Assembly: GCF_003114835.2 (NCBI RefSeq)
Contig: NZ_AP025028.1
Span: 2,694,001 to 2,758,000, forward strand
DNA from: Leptospira kobayashii
GTDB taxonomy: Bacteria; Spirochaetota; Leptospiria; Leptospirales; Leptospiraceae
Direction of reading: 5' to 3'
Length of the DNA stretch: 64,000 nt
This document shows positions 54,458-62,923 of this stretch, piece after piece. Every line of letters begins with the position of its first letter. Within the stretch, counting starts at the first letter, position 1. Made by a program: the position numbers and the translations under genes. The notes beneath the pieces were generated by a model, which was given only the letters and a program-made list of their open reading frames with translations, had not been told where the DNA came from and did no database searches.

Positions 54458-55096
54458 TTATAGACAATCTTGGAAAGTGTCGGTTTGTTCCTGATGTGTA
54501 GAATAAGCTCGGACCAAAATATTTTCATTTGTAGAGAACGGAAGAAGGAATTTATCACACTGAATTGAAATCTTACTTTGAGAGATGAGAGGGAAATCGC
54601 AGTAAAAGGTTTGTTTTGTGTTAATATAAACAACCGCTTTATTTCCGGTAGGCAGCCAATAAGTCAGATCTTGGAAAGAATCTCTTCTGGAGGAAATTTT
54701 ATATATATTGTTTCCATCATTCACTTCGATAAGATATTCATTTGTGACATCTGCCGTTGATTTCGGTGTAATAACGGGAATTCCTTGAATCGGAAAACCG
54801 ACTAAAACAAGATTCGAATAAAAAAAGGATCCGTCCACGCTCCAATCGAATCGTTTAATGTCCTTATAACTTTCTACGGCAGTTAAGGTTTTGTTTCCGG
54901 ATAATACTTTAACATCATTTTCCGAATCGACGGCAATTTCACCGGCTTTTAAACTTCTAAAGTTACAGTCTTTAAAACCGGAGGCATTTCTCACTGTCAG
55001 AAGATACAGTAAGGAAAGAGAATCCTCTCCATCGTTTTTTTTCATATCGCATTGAAAATGAATCAGAAGGAATAATGCTAAAACTAATTTTCGCAT
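54458..55096 (-). CDS. Lipoprotein of unknown function
   Basis: 212 residues. The signal MRKLVLALFLLIHFQC has its lipobox Cys at 16, followed by acidic DMKKNDGED. The mature part is beta-rich (GEIAVDSENDVKVLSGNKTL, FFYSNLVLVGFPIQGIPVI, AVVYINTKQTFYCDFPLIS), with four Cys in the mature sequence besides the lipid-bearing one (FKDCNF, FYCDF, IQCDKF, QDCL) that could pair. No family is recognised. It overlaps the stop of the upstream lipoprotein gene by 13 bp. First in a run of co-directional envelope genes extending to 62.4 kb. Confidence 0.65.
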   Translation of the reverse strand: MRKLVLALFLLIHFQCDMKKNDGEDSLSLLYLLTVRNASGFKDCNFRSLKAGEIAVDSENDVKVLSGNKTLTAVESYKDIKRFDWSVDGSFFYSNLVLVGFPIQGIPVITPKSTADVTNEYLIEVNDGNNIYKISSRRDSFQDLTYWLPTGNKAVVYINTKQTFYCDFPLISQSKISIQCDKFLLPFSTNENILVRAYSTHQEQTDTFQDCL

Positions 55097-55812
55097 CTTA
55101 AACCATTGAGGGAAAGATCATAGATACATTTTTTTCCTATAACCTTTCTCTTCGCTTTCAAGGAATTCACTAGCTCCATTTCTTCCGTATTCAAATTCAG
55201 ACTGCTAAGACAAGAAGCGGAAACCCCGTCGGTAATCGCAAGATGAACTTGCCATTTATTCATTATTAATCGATATGATTTTACTAATATCAAATCTTTA
55301 GATTTGGGTTCGTTTTTATCCCAGGGTAGATTGTCGCAGGAAGAATAGAATGAAATCGCAGTTGCTTTCAAGCCGGTTTCTGAAAAGATATGGTTGGCAA
55401 AAAAAGACATGGGTGCCGATGTACCAGAATAAATATTCCGAAGAACGAAAATAGGAGCCTTACACTCGGGATAAGCCAATTCGTGAATATCCAAATTGAA
55501 AACAAAATCCAAACGCTGCGTATCTGTTACAATATCATTAAATGTAGAAGAACTGCAATCATCATAAGTATCAACTAAACAGATAGCTCCGTAGAATCGA
55601 TCACCTTTTACGATCCGAGCATTACAACCATTCCAACCTTTCGGATTACTATGCTCCTCTTTAGCAGGTTCCGATAACAATAATAATGAAGTTATAAAAA
55701 CCGGATCGGACACATTTGCCTGCAAACATCCGCAAAAATAAACTGCAAACTTTGAAAAGAACAAAACCCTGAATACAAAACTTTTGGTTTTAGAAATTTT
55801 TGCTGTAACCAA
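55084..55812 (-). CDS. Probable lipoprotein of unknown function
   Basis: 242 residues from TTG 55812 (reads VTAKISKTKSFVFRVLFF after the start), giving a signal that ends FAVYFCGC. An open frame to 55875 would bury the signal inside the upstream gene. The mature part is Cys-rich (WNGCNARI, GAICLVDTYDDCSS, YPECKAPIF, SSCDNLPW, ASCLSSL, GKKCIYDL), suggesting disulfides. No family is recognised. It overlaps the upstream gene by 23 bp and the next lipoprotein by 13 bp. Confidence 0.55.
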   Translation of the reverse strand: MVTAKISKTKSFVFRVLFFSKFAVYFCGCLQANVSDPVFITSLLLLSEPAKEEHSNPKGWNGCNARIVKGDRFYGAICLVDTYDDCSSSTFNDIVTDTQRLDFVFNLDIHELAYPECKAPIFVLRNIYSGTSAPMSFFANHIFSETGLKATAISFYSSCDNLPWDKNEPKSKDLILVKSYRLIMNKWQVHLAITDGVSASCLSSLNLNTEEMELVNSLKAKRKVIGKKCIYDLSLNGLRCEN

Positions 55813-56494
55813 GTTCAATTTTCGCACCTTTCTGAGGTAAATTCCAAGAAACAGGAATTGATTCGACGGGAACAAATTCTCTTTCCCGAATATTCAGCTG
55901 GTTAAAATGCAAGTCCCTATCGTATCGGTAGTAGGCAAAAAAACCAGAGCCTAAAAAAGTAAGAACTGTAGCTACCAAACTCAATTGAAATTTCGTATTT
56001 TCTCTTTCAAATAAAGATCTTTTTTGATCGGAATTCAATCCGTAGAAAGAATGACTCAATTGTTCATTGGCACGAACAGCTGACTGATAATAATATCCAG
56101 TGATCAAAACCAAAGATATTTTTGCAATTCTAGTCCACATTTCTTCGTCAGGTGATATTTGTAATGCGCCCGACTGATACTTGTTTCCCGAAGAAAACAA
56201 ATAAAACGATTCAGAAACCGCCTGCCACCTTTCTTTGGAACGAATGGATTCCACGTAGTCTTCACTAACAATCCCTTCCGATTTACTTTTAGAAATAAAT
56301 CTTCCAAATTGTTCATCTCGGATGAACAATTTATCATCCGAAGCAAAAAAATAATCACCCCGGATCATTTTTTTCCCCTCGTAAAGAATCACTCCCTTTT
56401 GATATTCCTTACCACCACCCGGGATATCCGTGGCATTTAGATTTCCAAAAACAAAAATAAATAAAAAAATAAATCGATATTCCACTATTTCCAC
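55790..56494 (-). CDS. Exported membrane-associated protein
   Basis: 234 residues with a signal peptide (FIFLFIFVFGNLNA). An N-terminal strand-rich domain (YQKGVILYEGKKMIRGDYFF, DKLFIRDEQFGRFI) precedes two candidate membrane helices (IAKISLVLITGYYYQSAV and LSLVATVLTFLGSGFFAYY). I do not recognise the family. The ILYEGKKMIRGDYFFASDD-type strand repeats suggest a surface or periplasmic component. It overlaps both neighbours (10 bp upstream, 23 bp downstream), as in a single transcription unit. Confidence 0.55.
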   Translation of the reverse strand: MEIVEYRFIFLFIFVFGNLNATDIPGGGKEYQKGVILYEGKKMIRGDYFFASDDKLFIRDEQFGRFISKSKSEGIVSEDYVESIRSKERWQAVSESFYLFSSGNKYQSGALQISPDEEMWTRIAKISLVLITGYYYQSAVRANEQLSHSFYGLNSDQKRSLFERENTKFQLSLVATVLTFLGSGFFAYYRYDRDLHFNQLNIREREFVPVESIPVSWNLPQKGAKIELGYSKNF

Positions 56495-56865
56495 CTAACG
56501 GAAGATTCTTCAACTTCCCACGATTTAACCTTTCCATTGTCCGTTACTTCTTCCAGTCTCCAGAAAATCTTACCTTCAATGTTAATTTTTTCGAATTTTT
56601 GAATATTTATATATTTACCTTCCAAAAAATCGGGAGGATGAGGAAGCAAATATACTCTGGAAAGTTTGGCGACTTCCTGTTTTACAGGTTTGGAATATTT
56701 TATAATATTTTTTTCGGAAGTGGTCCCAGTCTCGGAACAATCGCCGGAGCCTCTGTTTTCCATGATATTCGATTCGTGCGAATCGCGAGGGAAAAGATGA
56801 GTTTTGAAAATAAAAACAAACAAAAACACATTCAACAAAACGGAGAAAGAAAAAAGATATTTCAT
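56485..56865 (-). CDS. Small membrane-anchored hypothetical protein
   Basis: 126 residues. One N-terminal helix (FSFSVLLNVFLFVFIF) is followed by a low-complexity polar linker (SGDCSETGTTSEKN) and a small strand-rich C-terminal part (KYINIQKFEKINIEGKIFWR, NGKVKSWEVEESSVRW) resembling an SH3-like/OB barrel. Family not recognised. It overlaps the PilZ gene stop by 4 bp and the next gene by 10 bp. Confidence 0.55.
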   Translation of the reverse strand: MKYLFSFSVLLNVFLFVFIFKTHLFPRDSHESNIMENRGSGDCSETGTTSEKNIIKYSKPVKQEVAKLSRVYLLPHPPDFLEGKYINIQKFEKINIEGKIFWRLEEVTDNGKVKSWEVEESSVRWK

Positions 56866-57569
56866 TTCGAAACGATTTCCTGAATCAAAAATTTACCATC
56901 TTCCGAAGGGATGGCCACAGCAAAACTTCCGTTATGAATTCGAGTTATCCTTCCTGAGATCTTTCTCTTTTCGGAACCGTTTTCCATTACCAAACTGATG
57001 TTTTGTTCCTTTTGAAAATCAATATCAGGTGGTTTTATAAAAAGCATTCCCAATTCGGAAACATTGATTGATTTGATCAATGCTCCTTCATCCAACCGAA
57101 ACAAAAACGAAGAAGGGAATCTTTTTTTTCTTCTCCATCCCCGCTTCGTGTCCTCCGAGAAAAAAGGAGATCGAAGATCCTTATAAAGAAGGAGCGGAAC
57201 AATTCCAAACAAAAGAACAGTTTGAAAAATTATAGAAAGATTTGTATAATTGAAATTTTGAGACGTAGTATATAAATTGTTTGCAAAAAGAAAACAACCG
57301 TAAAACAGCAATAAGTAGAAGGACAAAAGCCTCCTTTTGTAAATACCGTAAGCCAGCACCAAAGGAAAAATAAGCAAAAAGATCTTAACAGGGAAAAGCA
57401 CCTTATAAATTATATTCCAGTTTATCCTATGCAGCCCGTAGGGAGACAAAAGATGTAAGAAATTCGCAATGGGAGAAATTATGCAAAACAGGCAGATGAT
57501 GATAATTCTTTTGGGCATCTGCTTCCATCTTGCCCATATAGTTCTGAGTTTTTTAAATTTTAAAGACAA
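56862..57569 (-). CDS. Membrane protein with C-terminal PilZ-like domain
   Basis: 235 residues. Four hydrophobic segments occupy the first 130 residues (IIICLFCIISPIANFL, FLLIFPLVLAYGI, LLSFYLLLFYGCFLFA, IIFQTVLLFGIVPLLL). The cytoplasmic part has SINVSELGMLFIKPPDIDF and KISGRITRIHNGSFAVAIP, the strand pattern of a PilZ domain. The NxSxxG c-di-GMP motif is present as NVSELG, but the RxxxR arginine pair is only loosely represented (RRKKR upstream). It may be a c-di-GMP or structural PilZ protein. It overlaps neighbours by 4 and 10 bp. Confidence 0.6.
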   Translation of the reverse strand: MSLKFKKLRTIWARWKQMPKRIIIICLFCIISPIANFLHLLSPYGLHRINWNIIYKVLFPVKIFLLIFPLVLAYGIYKRRLLSFYLLLFYGCFLFANNLYTTSQNFNYTNLSIIFQTVLLFGIVPLLLYKDLRSPFFSEDTKRGWRRKKRFPSSFLFRLDEGALIKSINVSELGMLFIKPPDIDFQKEQNISLVMENGSEKRKISGRITRIHNGSFAVAIPSEDGKFLIQEIVSK

Positions 57570-58210
57570 GCGGCGAAGTCTCCTTGCAGGGTTAAGTTAA
57601 AAAAAGAGGTCTGGTTTGTAGGATTTGTTATCTTGTCCGCTGAAATATTACGGAAACTTTCCTTATAGTTAACTTCATTCAAAGCGTAAAATTTAATATA
57701 AAATTTAAGTTTAGTCTGAGTGAACCCAATATACCGATACCGCTCTAATCCAGGACATAATTCCATTAAACATTCATTAGAATTTAAATTTCGATTAACT
57801 GACAATACTGAGTTTACCGAATCGAAGCTTCGTTGATTTAAGTCATAAATCAAATTGCTTTGATCATCGAAAATTTGAAACCCTATGTTGTATTGACTTC
57901 CTAATGTTTCATAATCCAAAATATATACTTTTAGGTTTCCCGACTTTAAACTAAATTGATAAAAATCCAAATCATTCTTTGGATAAATGTAATTTGCAAA
58001 GCTCTTATCTATACATTTTGCCGAACTAAAATCATTATTCGGTTCGTCCAAATTTTGTCGTCTTTCCTTTTCTTGACCTTCGATAATAATCGAACCAAGA
58101 ATAACTTCTTTCGATACTTTGGTCGTAGGAGGATTGCAGTGTCCATTGACGAAAAATACGAAACTAAAAACGAATATTAGAATTTTTTTAATTTTTAATA
58201 AAATATCCAA
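57560..58210 (-). CDS. Lipoprotein/exported protein with PPC-like domain, paralogue 1
   Basis: 216 residues with a signal (ILIFVFSFVFFVNGHC). The mature domain DEPNNDFSSAKCIDKSFANY, YPKNDLDFYQFSLKSGNLKV and FDDQSNLIYDLNQRSFD has the pre-peptidase C-terminal (PPC) pattern EPND...A...D.DfY.f. It is clearly paralogous to the 58278-58937 product along its whole length. Such domains usually accompany secreted peptidases. A large secreted metallopeptidase lies upstream at 58912-62379. It overlaps the PilZ gene by 10 bp. Confidence 0.7.
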   Translation of the reverse strand: MDILLKIKKILIFVFSFVFFVNGHCNPPTTKVSKEVILGSIIIEGQEKERRQNLDEPNNDFSSAKCIDKSFANYIYPKNDLDFYQFSLKSGNLKVYILDYETLGSQYNIGFQIFDDQSNLIYDLNQRSFDSVNSVLSVNRNLNSNECLMELCPGLERYRYIGFTQTKLKFYIKFYALNEVNYKESFRNISADKITNPTNQTSFFNLTLQGDFAACL

Positions 58211-58277
58211 AATACCCTTTCTCTTTTTGTTAAGATAAGTGATAGCTTGAAACTAACAAATGAAATCTCAGATACGA

Positions 58278-58937
58278 TCAAGGACAAGTCTGAAAATCTC
58301 CCTGCAGGAAAACCGGAACAGGATTCTTTAAATTAGTTGGATTGTAAGAAGAATGCATCGAAACCGAGTCAAGTTGTTGGCCTTCAGAATAGACTTCCTG
58401 ATTCAATGAATAAATTTTGATATAGAATTTAAGTTTGGAAGGACTAAATTCTATATATCTATACTTTTCTAAACCGTTACAAGCTGCTATAGAACATTCA
58501 CTTTGACTCATGTTGCGGTTAACAAGAATAACCGAATTTGTTCCATCAAAACTTCTTTGGTTCAAATCGTAAACCAAAGCCCCCTGATCATCATAGACTT
58601 GCATCCCTAAATTTTTCTGAGTTCCTAATGTTTCATGGCTGGAAATATAAAGTTTCAAAGAACCGGAAGATAAAGTAAAAGTGTAAAAATCAATATCGTC
58701 TTTTGGATACACATAACTTTCGAAGCCCTTGGTAACACATTTGGCAGAGCTAAGATCGTTATTTGGTTCATACAAAATTCTATTTCTCTGTTTCGCTTCC
58801 TCTACACTGAATAAAAGGACAAGAATCTTTTCTTTACCGTTTCTTTCTTTATCATCCGTTTCACATTTGGCATTTAACAAGAAGACAGAAAAAATCCCCA
58901 AGACAATAAATTTATAGATTTTCGATAAGGTATTCAA
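58278..58937 (-). CDS. Lipoprotein/exported protein with PPC-like domain, paralogue 2
   Basis: 219 residues with a signal (KFIVLGIFSVFLLNAKC, Cys26). The PPC-like domain matches paralogue 1 block by block: YEPNNDLSSAKCVTKGFESY, YPKDDIDFYTFTLSSGSLKL, YDDQGALVYDLNQRSFDGTN, NRNMSQSECSIAACNGLEKY and RYIEFSPSKLKFYIKIYSLN. Tandem duplication is evident. The start lies 26 bp inside the end of the giant metallopeptidase gene, so it is probably co-translated with it. Confidence 0.72.
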   Translation of the reverse strand: MNTLSKIYKFIVLGIFSVFLLNAKCETDDKERNGKEKILVLLFSVEEAKQRNRILYEPNNDLSSAKCVTKGFESYVYPKDDIDFYTFTLSSGSLKLYISSHETLGTQKNLGMQVYDDQGALVYDLNQRSFDGTNSVILVNRNMSQSECSIAACNGLEKYRYIEFSPSKLKFYIKIYSLNQEVYSEGQQLDSVSMHSSYNPTNLKNPVPVFLQGDFQTCP

Positions 58938-61900
58938 AATATCCTTTCTCCTTTTGTGATGTTAGATTGGCTTCGGTATTGCCGGATCTTGTGATAAAGC
59001 TAGTATTATCTCCAGAATTAGAAAATTGAATCTTACCGTCTTTCTGATAATAGAGATGATTCCAGACTTTGCCATAGGCACCGCCCGGAAGACCAAATCC
59101 TGCATACTGGTCTACTTCCATCAAATCACTGTAGCTTGGAATATGAAAATCGCAAGAAAGTTTTCCTTTCCTCACATCATACAAGTGTTTGAAGTGATCG
59201 TTGATATGAACCGGATGTTTTTGCACATTTCCCCTTTGGTCGATTTCTATCGGCTCCGGAGTGCAATGGTCTTCATAAATAGGAACTCCCCAATATCCAA
59301 CAGCCGTCCAACACTCAAGCCCCATCACCTGCGGTTGTTTTCCGATAGGAATCCAATTTCGATTCTGACATCCTTCCGGACTGATTTGGTCTTGAAATTC
59401 GGGATAAAAATTTACGTTATTGGCAGCATACTCGGGAACCAGGCTCGTAAAAAAATAATGCTCAATTTCGGGAGAAATATAATTTTCTACCTGAGTATAA
59501 CTCGTATAACCCATATTTTTATTTTCTTTTCCGATAGGAGCCCAAGTTACACTTGTAGAATTCATAGGAACCGATTCCTCCATAAACTCCTGCAATGTGA
59601 TCCCGAATTCGGAAGTCCAGGTGATTGGGTTTGTCGAATAAAGATTAGCACCTAAAGAAATCCAGTTTGGAACTTCTTGACTGTCACCACCTTCCTTTTT
59701 CCAAGAAGGGGCAATGGCTCCTTGCGGAATTACCTGTTGCATCACGCTGGACAAACTTTTTGATTTATCTATTTCCATAACAGAAGTACGTTCCGTACGA
59801 TAGGAAGATGTAATCCCCAACGATCTAATATTGGAAGCACTTGCTAGATTTTGATGAATAGTATTTTCCGTTTGATCTAAACAATCAAAATAGGGCCTCA
59901 ATCGAATATTATAAGAATCAAGTTCAAACCAATAAAGTCCTGGAGTAAGATTAACATCACTTTTTAATCCTGCTGACAGATGATTCAATCCATGCATATT
60001 TACCAATTCCAAATAATCAGCTACACTTACTCCTCTCGCATACGCTTGCGCATTTAAGTCTCTCACCTTAGCAGGATAAGGAAGAGTTGCGATGGAATTA
60101 ATCACCGCACTTCTTCCCATAGCAACCCGATCAAAATCATATACATTATCAGAAAAGTTAACGACATCTAAAAAATTGTCCTGACAGCTATCTTCCAGAT
60201 CGTAAAGAAAACTAGCAACTGCTGCCACTCTATTACTCGAAAACGTTGAGTGATCGTCGTTAAATAATATAGTCTTATAATATCTTATCAAATTTTGACC
60301 ACCAAAAATATTATAATCTGTTTCTGGGCCAAGTGCGGTACTCTCACTGAGATGAAAACCGCTCACATAACCAGTATGAATGTTCTCTTCTATATTTTTA
60401 CATCCTTTGCAATAGTCCATGGCTGCATTGATAATGAACTCAAAATAGTTGGCAACTCCCTCGTGCAAAGCACCAAACTCCCCATTCCTAGGCTCTTGCC
60501 CGCTAACAATATCATTCGCATATGCTTGTATTTGTTCCTTGTATTTATTATCTCCAATCAAAGAACAATGCACTATATGAGAATATTCGTGAACTACTGT
60601 TAGAAAATTTTCTGTCTTTTGAAGGTATATATCATAATCAAGCAACTCACCCAATAACCCCAGGGAATGAAGAAATACCTGCTGGTGGGATGGATGAAGA
60701 TTGCGAATTTGCCCACAAGGAGCAAAGGCACCGAATCTTCCACCTGGCTTTGGCCATTCTGCTAAGCTGGCACCACCTTGGAAAATCCTTGCCTTTTTAG
60801 TTACAATTCCAAGCTTATGAATCGCTTCTACGTGAGCATACTGAGTCATTGCGGAAGTTAATGCATATACATTCTTTACCTGGATATAATGCGGTATTTC
60901 TCTTGGGCTAAAGGCACCATTGCATACACTAACAGGCAAAATACCATTGTTAGTTACAAAGGAATATGAATTGTCCAAAGTAAAACAAACATCGTAACTG
61001 ATAAAAAGTCCCAATGCTTTATTCATCACGGTTGTATCGAAATAACCGTTCATATATGTGCTTGTTCCTTCTCGCAAAGGAGTAATCCCTGCAAGGGAAG
61101 GGCCAAGAAGAGTGATCGGAGTAAAATCCAAAGTCATTTTGCGGTCTTTTCTTTTAAAATTCAGAACTCCCCCATTCCCATCTAAGATTTCGATGATACC
61201 TCGCAAGGGTTTGTGATCTGTTAGCCCAAGCCTATCGGTCAACCATTTTGGTGGCTTCAGTCTATCTTGAAGCCACTTCGGTGGGGTAAAAGCATTTCGA
61301 ATAAAATCCTCAGGTTTGAATTTCATTCTATCTCTAAGGCTTTGAGGAATGTTCAATCGGGCCGGATCAAAATTAATATGGGAAATGACATGAGCTGTTG
61401 CCCGAATAACGGCTGCTCTTACCACATTCCAAACATTGGCAAAAATACGAGTCAGCCCGTTAGCCAGAATACCGAAAATTGCAAATTGGTAATTTGACTG
61501 TAAAGAATGGAATCTTTCCAATTTGGCATGAGAATCAGGATCTCTTTTTTTCAATTCATTCGCATCCATATTGAGTTGGTCTGTATATCGATCCAGCTCT
61601 GTAGGGCTAAGGCTTAGATTGAAATTTATCATGGCCAATTCATCATATTCCAATTTTCTAATATTCTGTACTGCCTGAAAAATTCCGTTTTGAATTAGAA
61701 AATTATAATGATATCCCGACATAATTACATAGAAGAAAGCGCCTTCCTTGTATTCGGAAAAGTCAGTGTAACCGACCATATCCGATGCCGCAGGATTGTA
61801 ATTCAAAGATGGTTCTTTAAAATAAGGGAATGGAGAGTATGGTATCATCAATTCTTTCAGATACTGAAGCTCGATGGAACTGGAAATAAAAATCCTGGCA

Positions 61901-62379
61901 TGATAGACTCCCGGTTCGGCTGGATCTTGTTTGATGATTTCTTTGCTTAAATTATCCTGGTGGACCTGATCTCTCAATTGTAAGGTTTCGGCTGGAGACA
62001 GAGGCATAGGGATCGGCCTGGATGCATCCACTTGAACTGCGTCCGATTGTTTCAGGTTTTCAATTTTCATTTCACTTCTAGTTTCATCTTCCTCAGGAGG
62101 AGTAAACAAAAGCCAATTGATCAAATACCCCTTCGCCAACGGATTCGAAGTTGTCCAAACGTCTTCTTCCACTCCTTCCCTGTTAGAATTTTGATTGGCA
62201 ACTTCTGCCGGAGGAGCAGGGAAAATCATATCGCCATATTCCCAAGGCATTAACAACGCCAAAGAAGGATCGGGTTTGGATTGTGCTATACAGGAGAACA
62301 GCAAAAGAAAAATAAAAAATGCAATGCCTTTGATAATTTTGAAGTATTCAAACTTAATTGTATTCGATTTCGTATTCAG
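58912..62379 (-). CDS. Very large lipoprotein zinc metallopeptidase (HEYSH ... E)
   Basis: About 1155 residues. A good lipoprotein signal (KIIKGIAFFIFLLLFSC) is only obtained by starting at CTG 62379, which has TAGGG seven bases upstream. The first ordinary start, TTG 62304, falls inside the hydrophobic core. Residues about 590-600 carry TVVHEYSHIVHC (HExxH) and LHEGVANYFEF supplies the downstream Glu about 45 residues later, a gluzincin arrangement. The C-terminal third has repeated short units with W-x-x-I/LG and YFFTSLVP-like strands (NWISLGANLYSTN, VTWAPIGKENKNMGYTSYTQ, NWIPIGKQPQVMGLECW) that may bind a ligand. Exported and membrane-anchored; substrate unknown. Followed by the two PPC-domain proteins. 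Confidence 0.75.
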   Translation of the reverse strand: MNTKSNTIKFEYFKIIKGIAFFIFLLLFSCIAQSKPDPSLALLMPWEYGDMIFPAPPAEVANQNSNREGVEEDVWTTSNPLAKGYLINWLLFTPPEEDETRSEMKIENLKQSDAVQVDASRPIPMPLSPAETLQLRDQVHQDNLSKEIIKQDPAEPGVYHARIFISSSIELQYLKELMIPYSPFPYFKEPSLNYNPAASDMVGYTDFSEYKEGAFFYVIMSGYHYNFLIQNGIFQAVQNIRKLEYDELAMINFNLSLSPTELDRYTDQLNMDANELKKRDPDSHAKLERFHSLQSNYQFAIFGILANGLTRIFANVWNVVRAAVIRATAHVISHINFDPARLNIPQSLRDRMKFKPEDFIRNAFTPPKWLQDRLKPPKWLTDRLGLTDHKPLRGIIEILDGNGGVLNFKRKDRKMTLDFTPITLLGPSLAGITPLREGTSTYMNGYFDTTVMNKALGLFISYDVCFTLDNSYSFVTNNGILPVSVCNGAFSPREIPHYIQVKNVYALTSAMTQYAHVEAIHKLGIVTKKARIFQGGASLAEWPKPGGRFGAFAPCGQIRNLHPSHQQVFLHSLGLLGELLDYDIYLQKTENFLTVVHEYSHIVHCSLIGDNKYKEQIQAYANDIVSGQEPRNGEFGALHEGVANYFEFIINAAMDYCKGCKNIEENIHTGYVSGFHLSESTALGPETDYNIFGGQNLIRYYKTILFNDDHSTFSSNRVAAVASFLYDLEDSCQDNFLDVVNFSDNVYDFDRVAMGRSAVINSIATLPYPAKVRDLNAQAYARGVSVADYLELVNMHGLNHLSAGLKSDVNLTPGLYWFELDSYNIRLRPYFDCLDQTENTIHQNLASASNIRSLGITSSYRTERTSVMEIDKSKSLSSVMQQVIPQGAIAPSWKKEGGDSQEVPNWISLGANLYSTNPITWTSEFGITLQEFMEESVPMNSTSVTWAPIGKENKNMGYTSYTQVENYISPEIEHYFFTSLVPEYAANNVNFYPEFQDQISPEGCQNRNWIPIGKQPQVMGLECWTAVGYWGVPIYEDHCTPEPIEIDQRGNVQKHPVHINDHFKHLYDVRKGKLSCDFHIPSYSDLMEVDQYAGFGLPGGAYGKVWNHLYYQKDGKIQFSNSGDNTSFITRSGNTEANLTSQKEKGYFEYLIENL

Positions 62380-62420
62380 AAAAGTACCCTACCATTGAAC
62401 AGTAACGGGTTTCAGGCATC

Positions 62421-62747
62421 ATGTTAATTAGCGACAGTTCTTCCTTTCTGGAAATCTTGGTGATCAATACCAAGGCATGGTTTTTTACGATCCTAACCTT
62501 CGGTGGATTCGGAATCCTTTCACTCATCCAAATCATCCCGAAGATTCTGACCATGGGATTATTTTCCCGTTACCACTATTCCGCAGAAATCTTGGCAATC
62601 CTAACCGGAATCACAGGCATTCCTTTAGGAGTAAAATCCATATTCCTCGGAGAAAAAAACAGAATCTATCTTAAACTCTTCATTTTAATGGAAAGCATAT
62701 CCTACACCTTACTGGTCTTAGCAGCCTGGCTGGAAACTCACCACTAA
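62421..62747 (+). CDS. Small membrane protein
   Basis: 108 residues with three or four hydrophobic segments (FFTILTFGGFGILSLIQII, AEILAILTGITGIPLGV, IYLKLFILMESISYTLLVL) and a short tail. No family is recognised. It diverges from the giant metallopeptidase gene, with about 40 bp between starts, so the two may share a control region. Confidence 0.6.
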   Translation: MLISDSSSFLEILVINTKAWFFTILTFGGFGILSLIQIIPKILTMGLFSRYHYSAEILAILTGITGIPLGVKSIFLGEKNRIYLKLFILMESISYTLLVLAAWLETHH

Positions 62748-62923
62748 TCTATATTTATTCTAATACAAAAACACCGCAAAACGCGTAATATCTGATAGAT
62801 ACTTTTCCGGGTTGAACTTTCAACCAATTTAATGAGATTTATTTAAAAAAAGTTAGTATTTTGAATGAGAAAATTTTTATTTTTATTGCAATAAAAATAA
62901 ATTCGAATATTTTAAATTCGTTT

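Noticed and set aside
59026..59655. Plus-strand open frame of about 210 codons opposite the giant metallopeptidase
   Set aside because: No recognisable domain or ribosome site; the minus-strand frame is continuous for 1155 residues with a peptidase motif.
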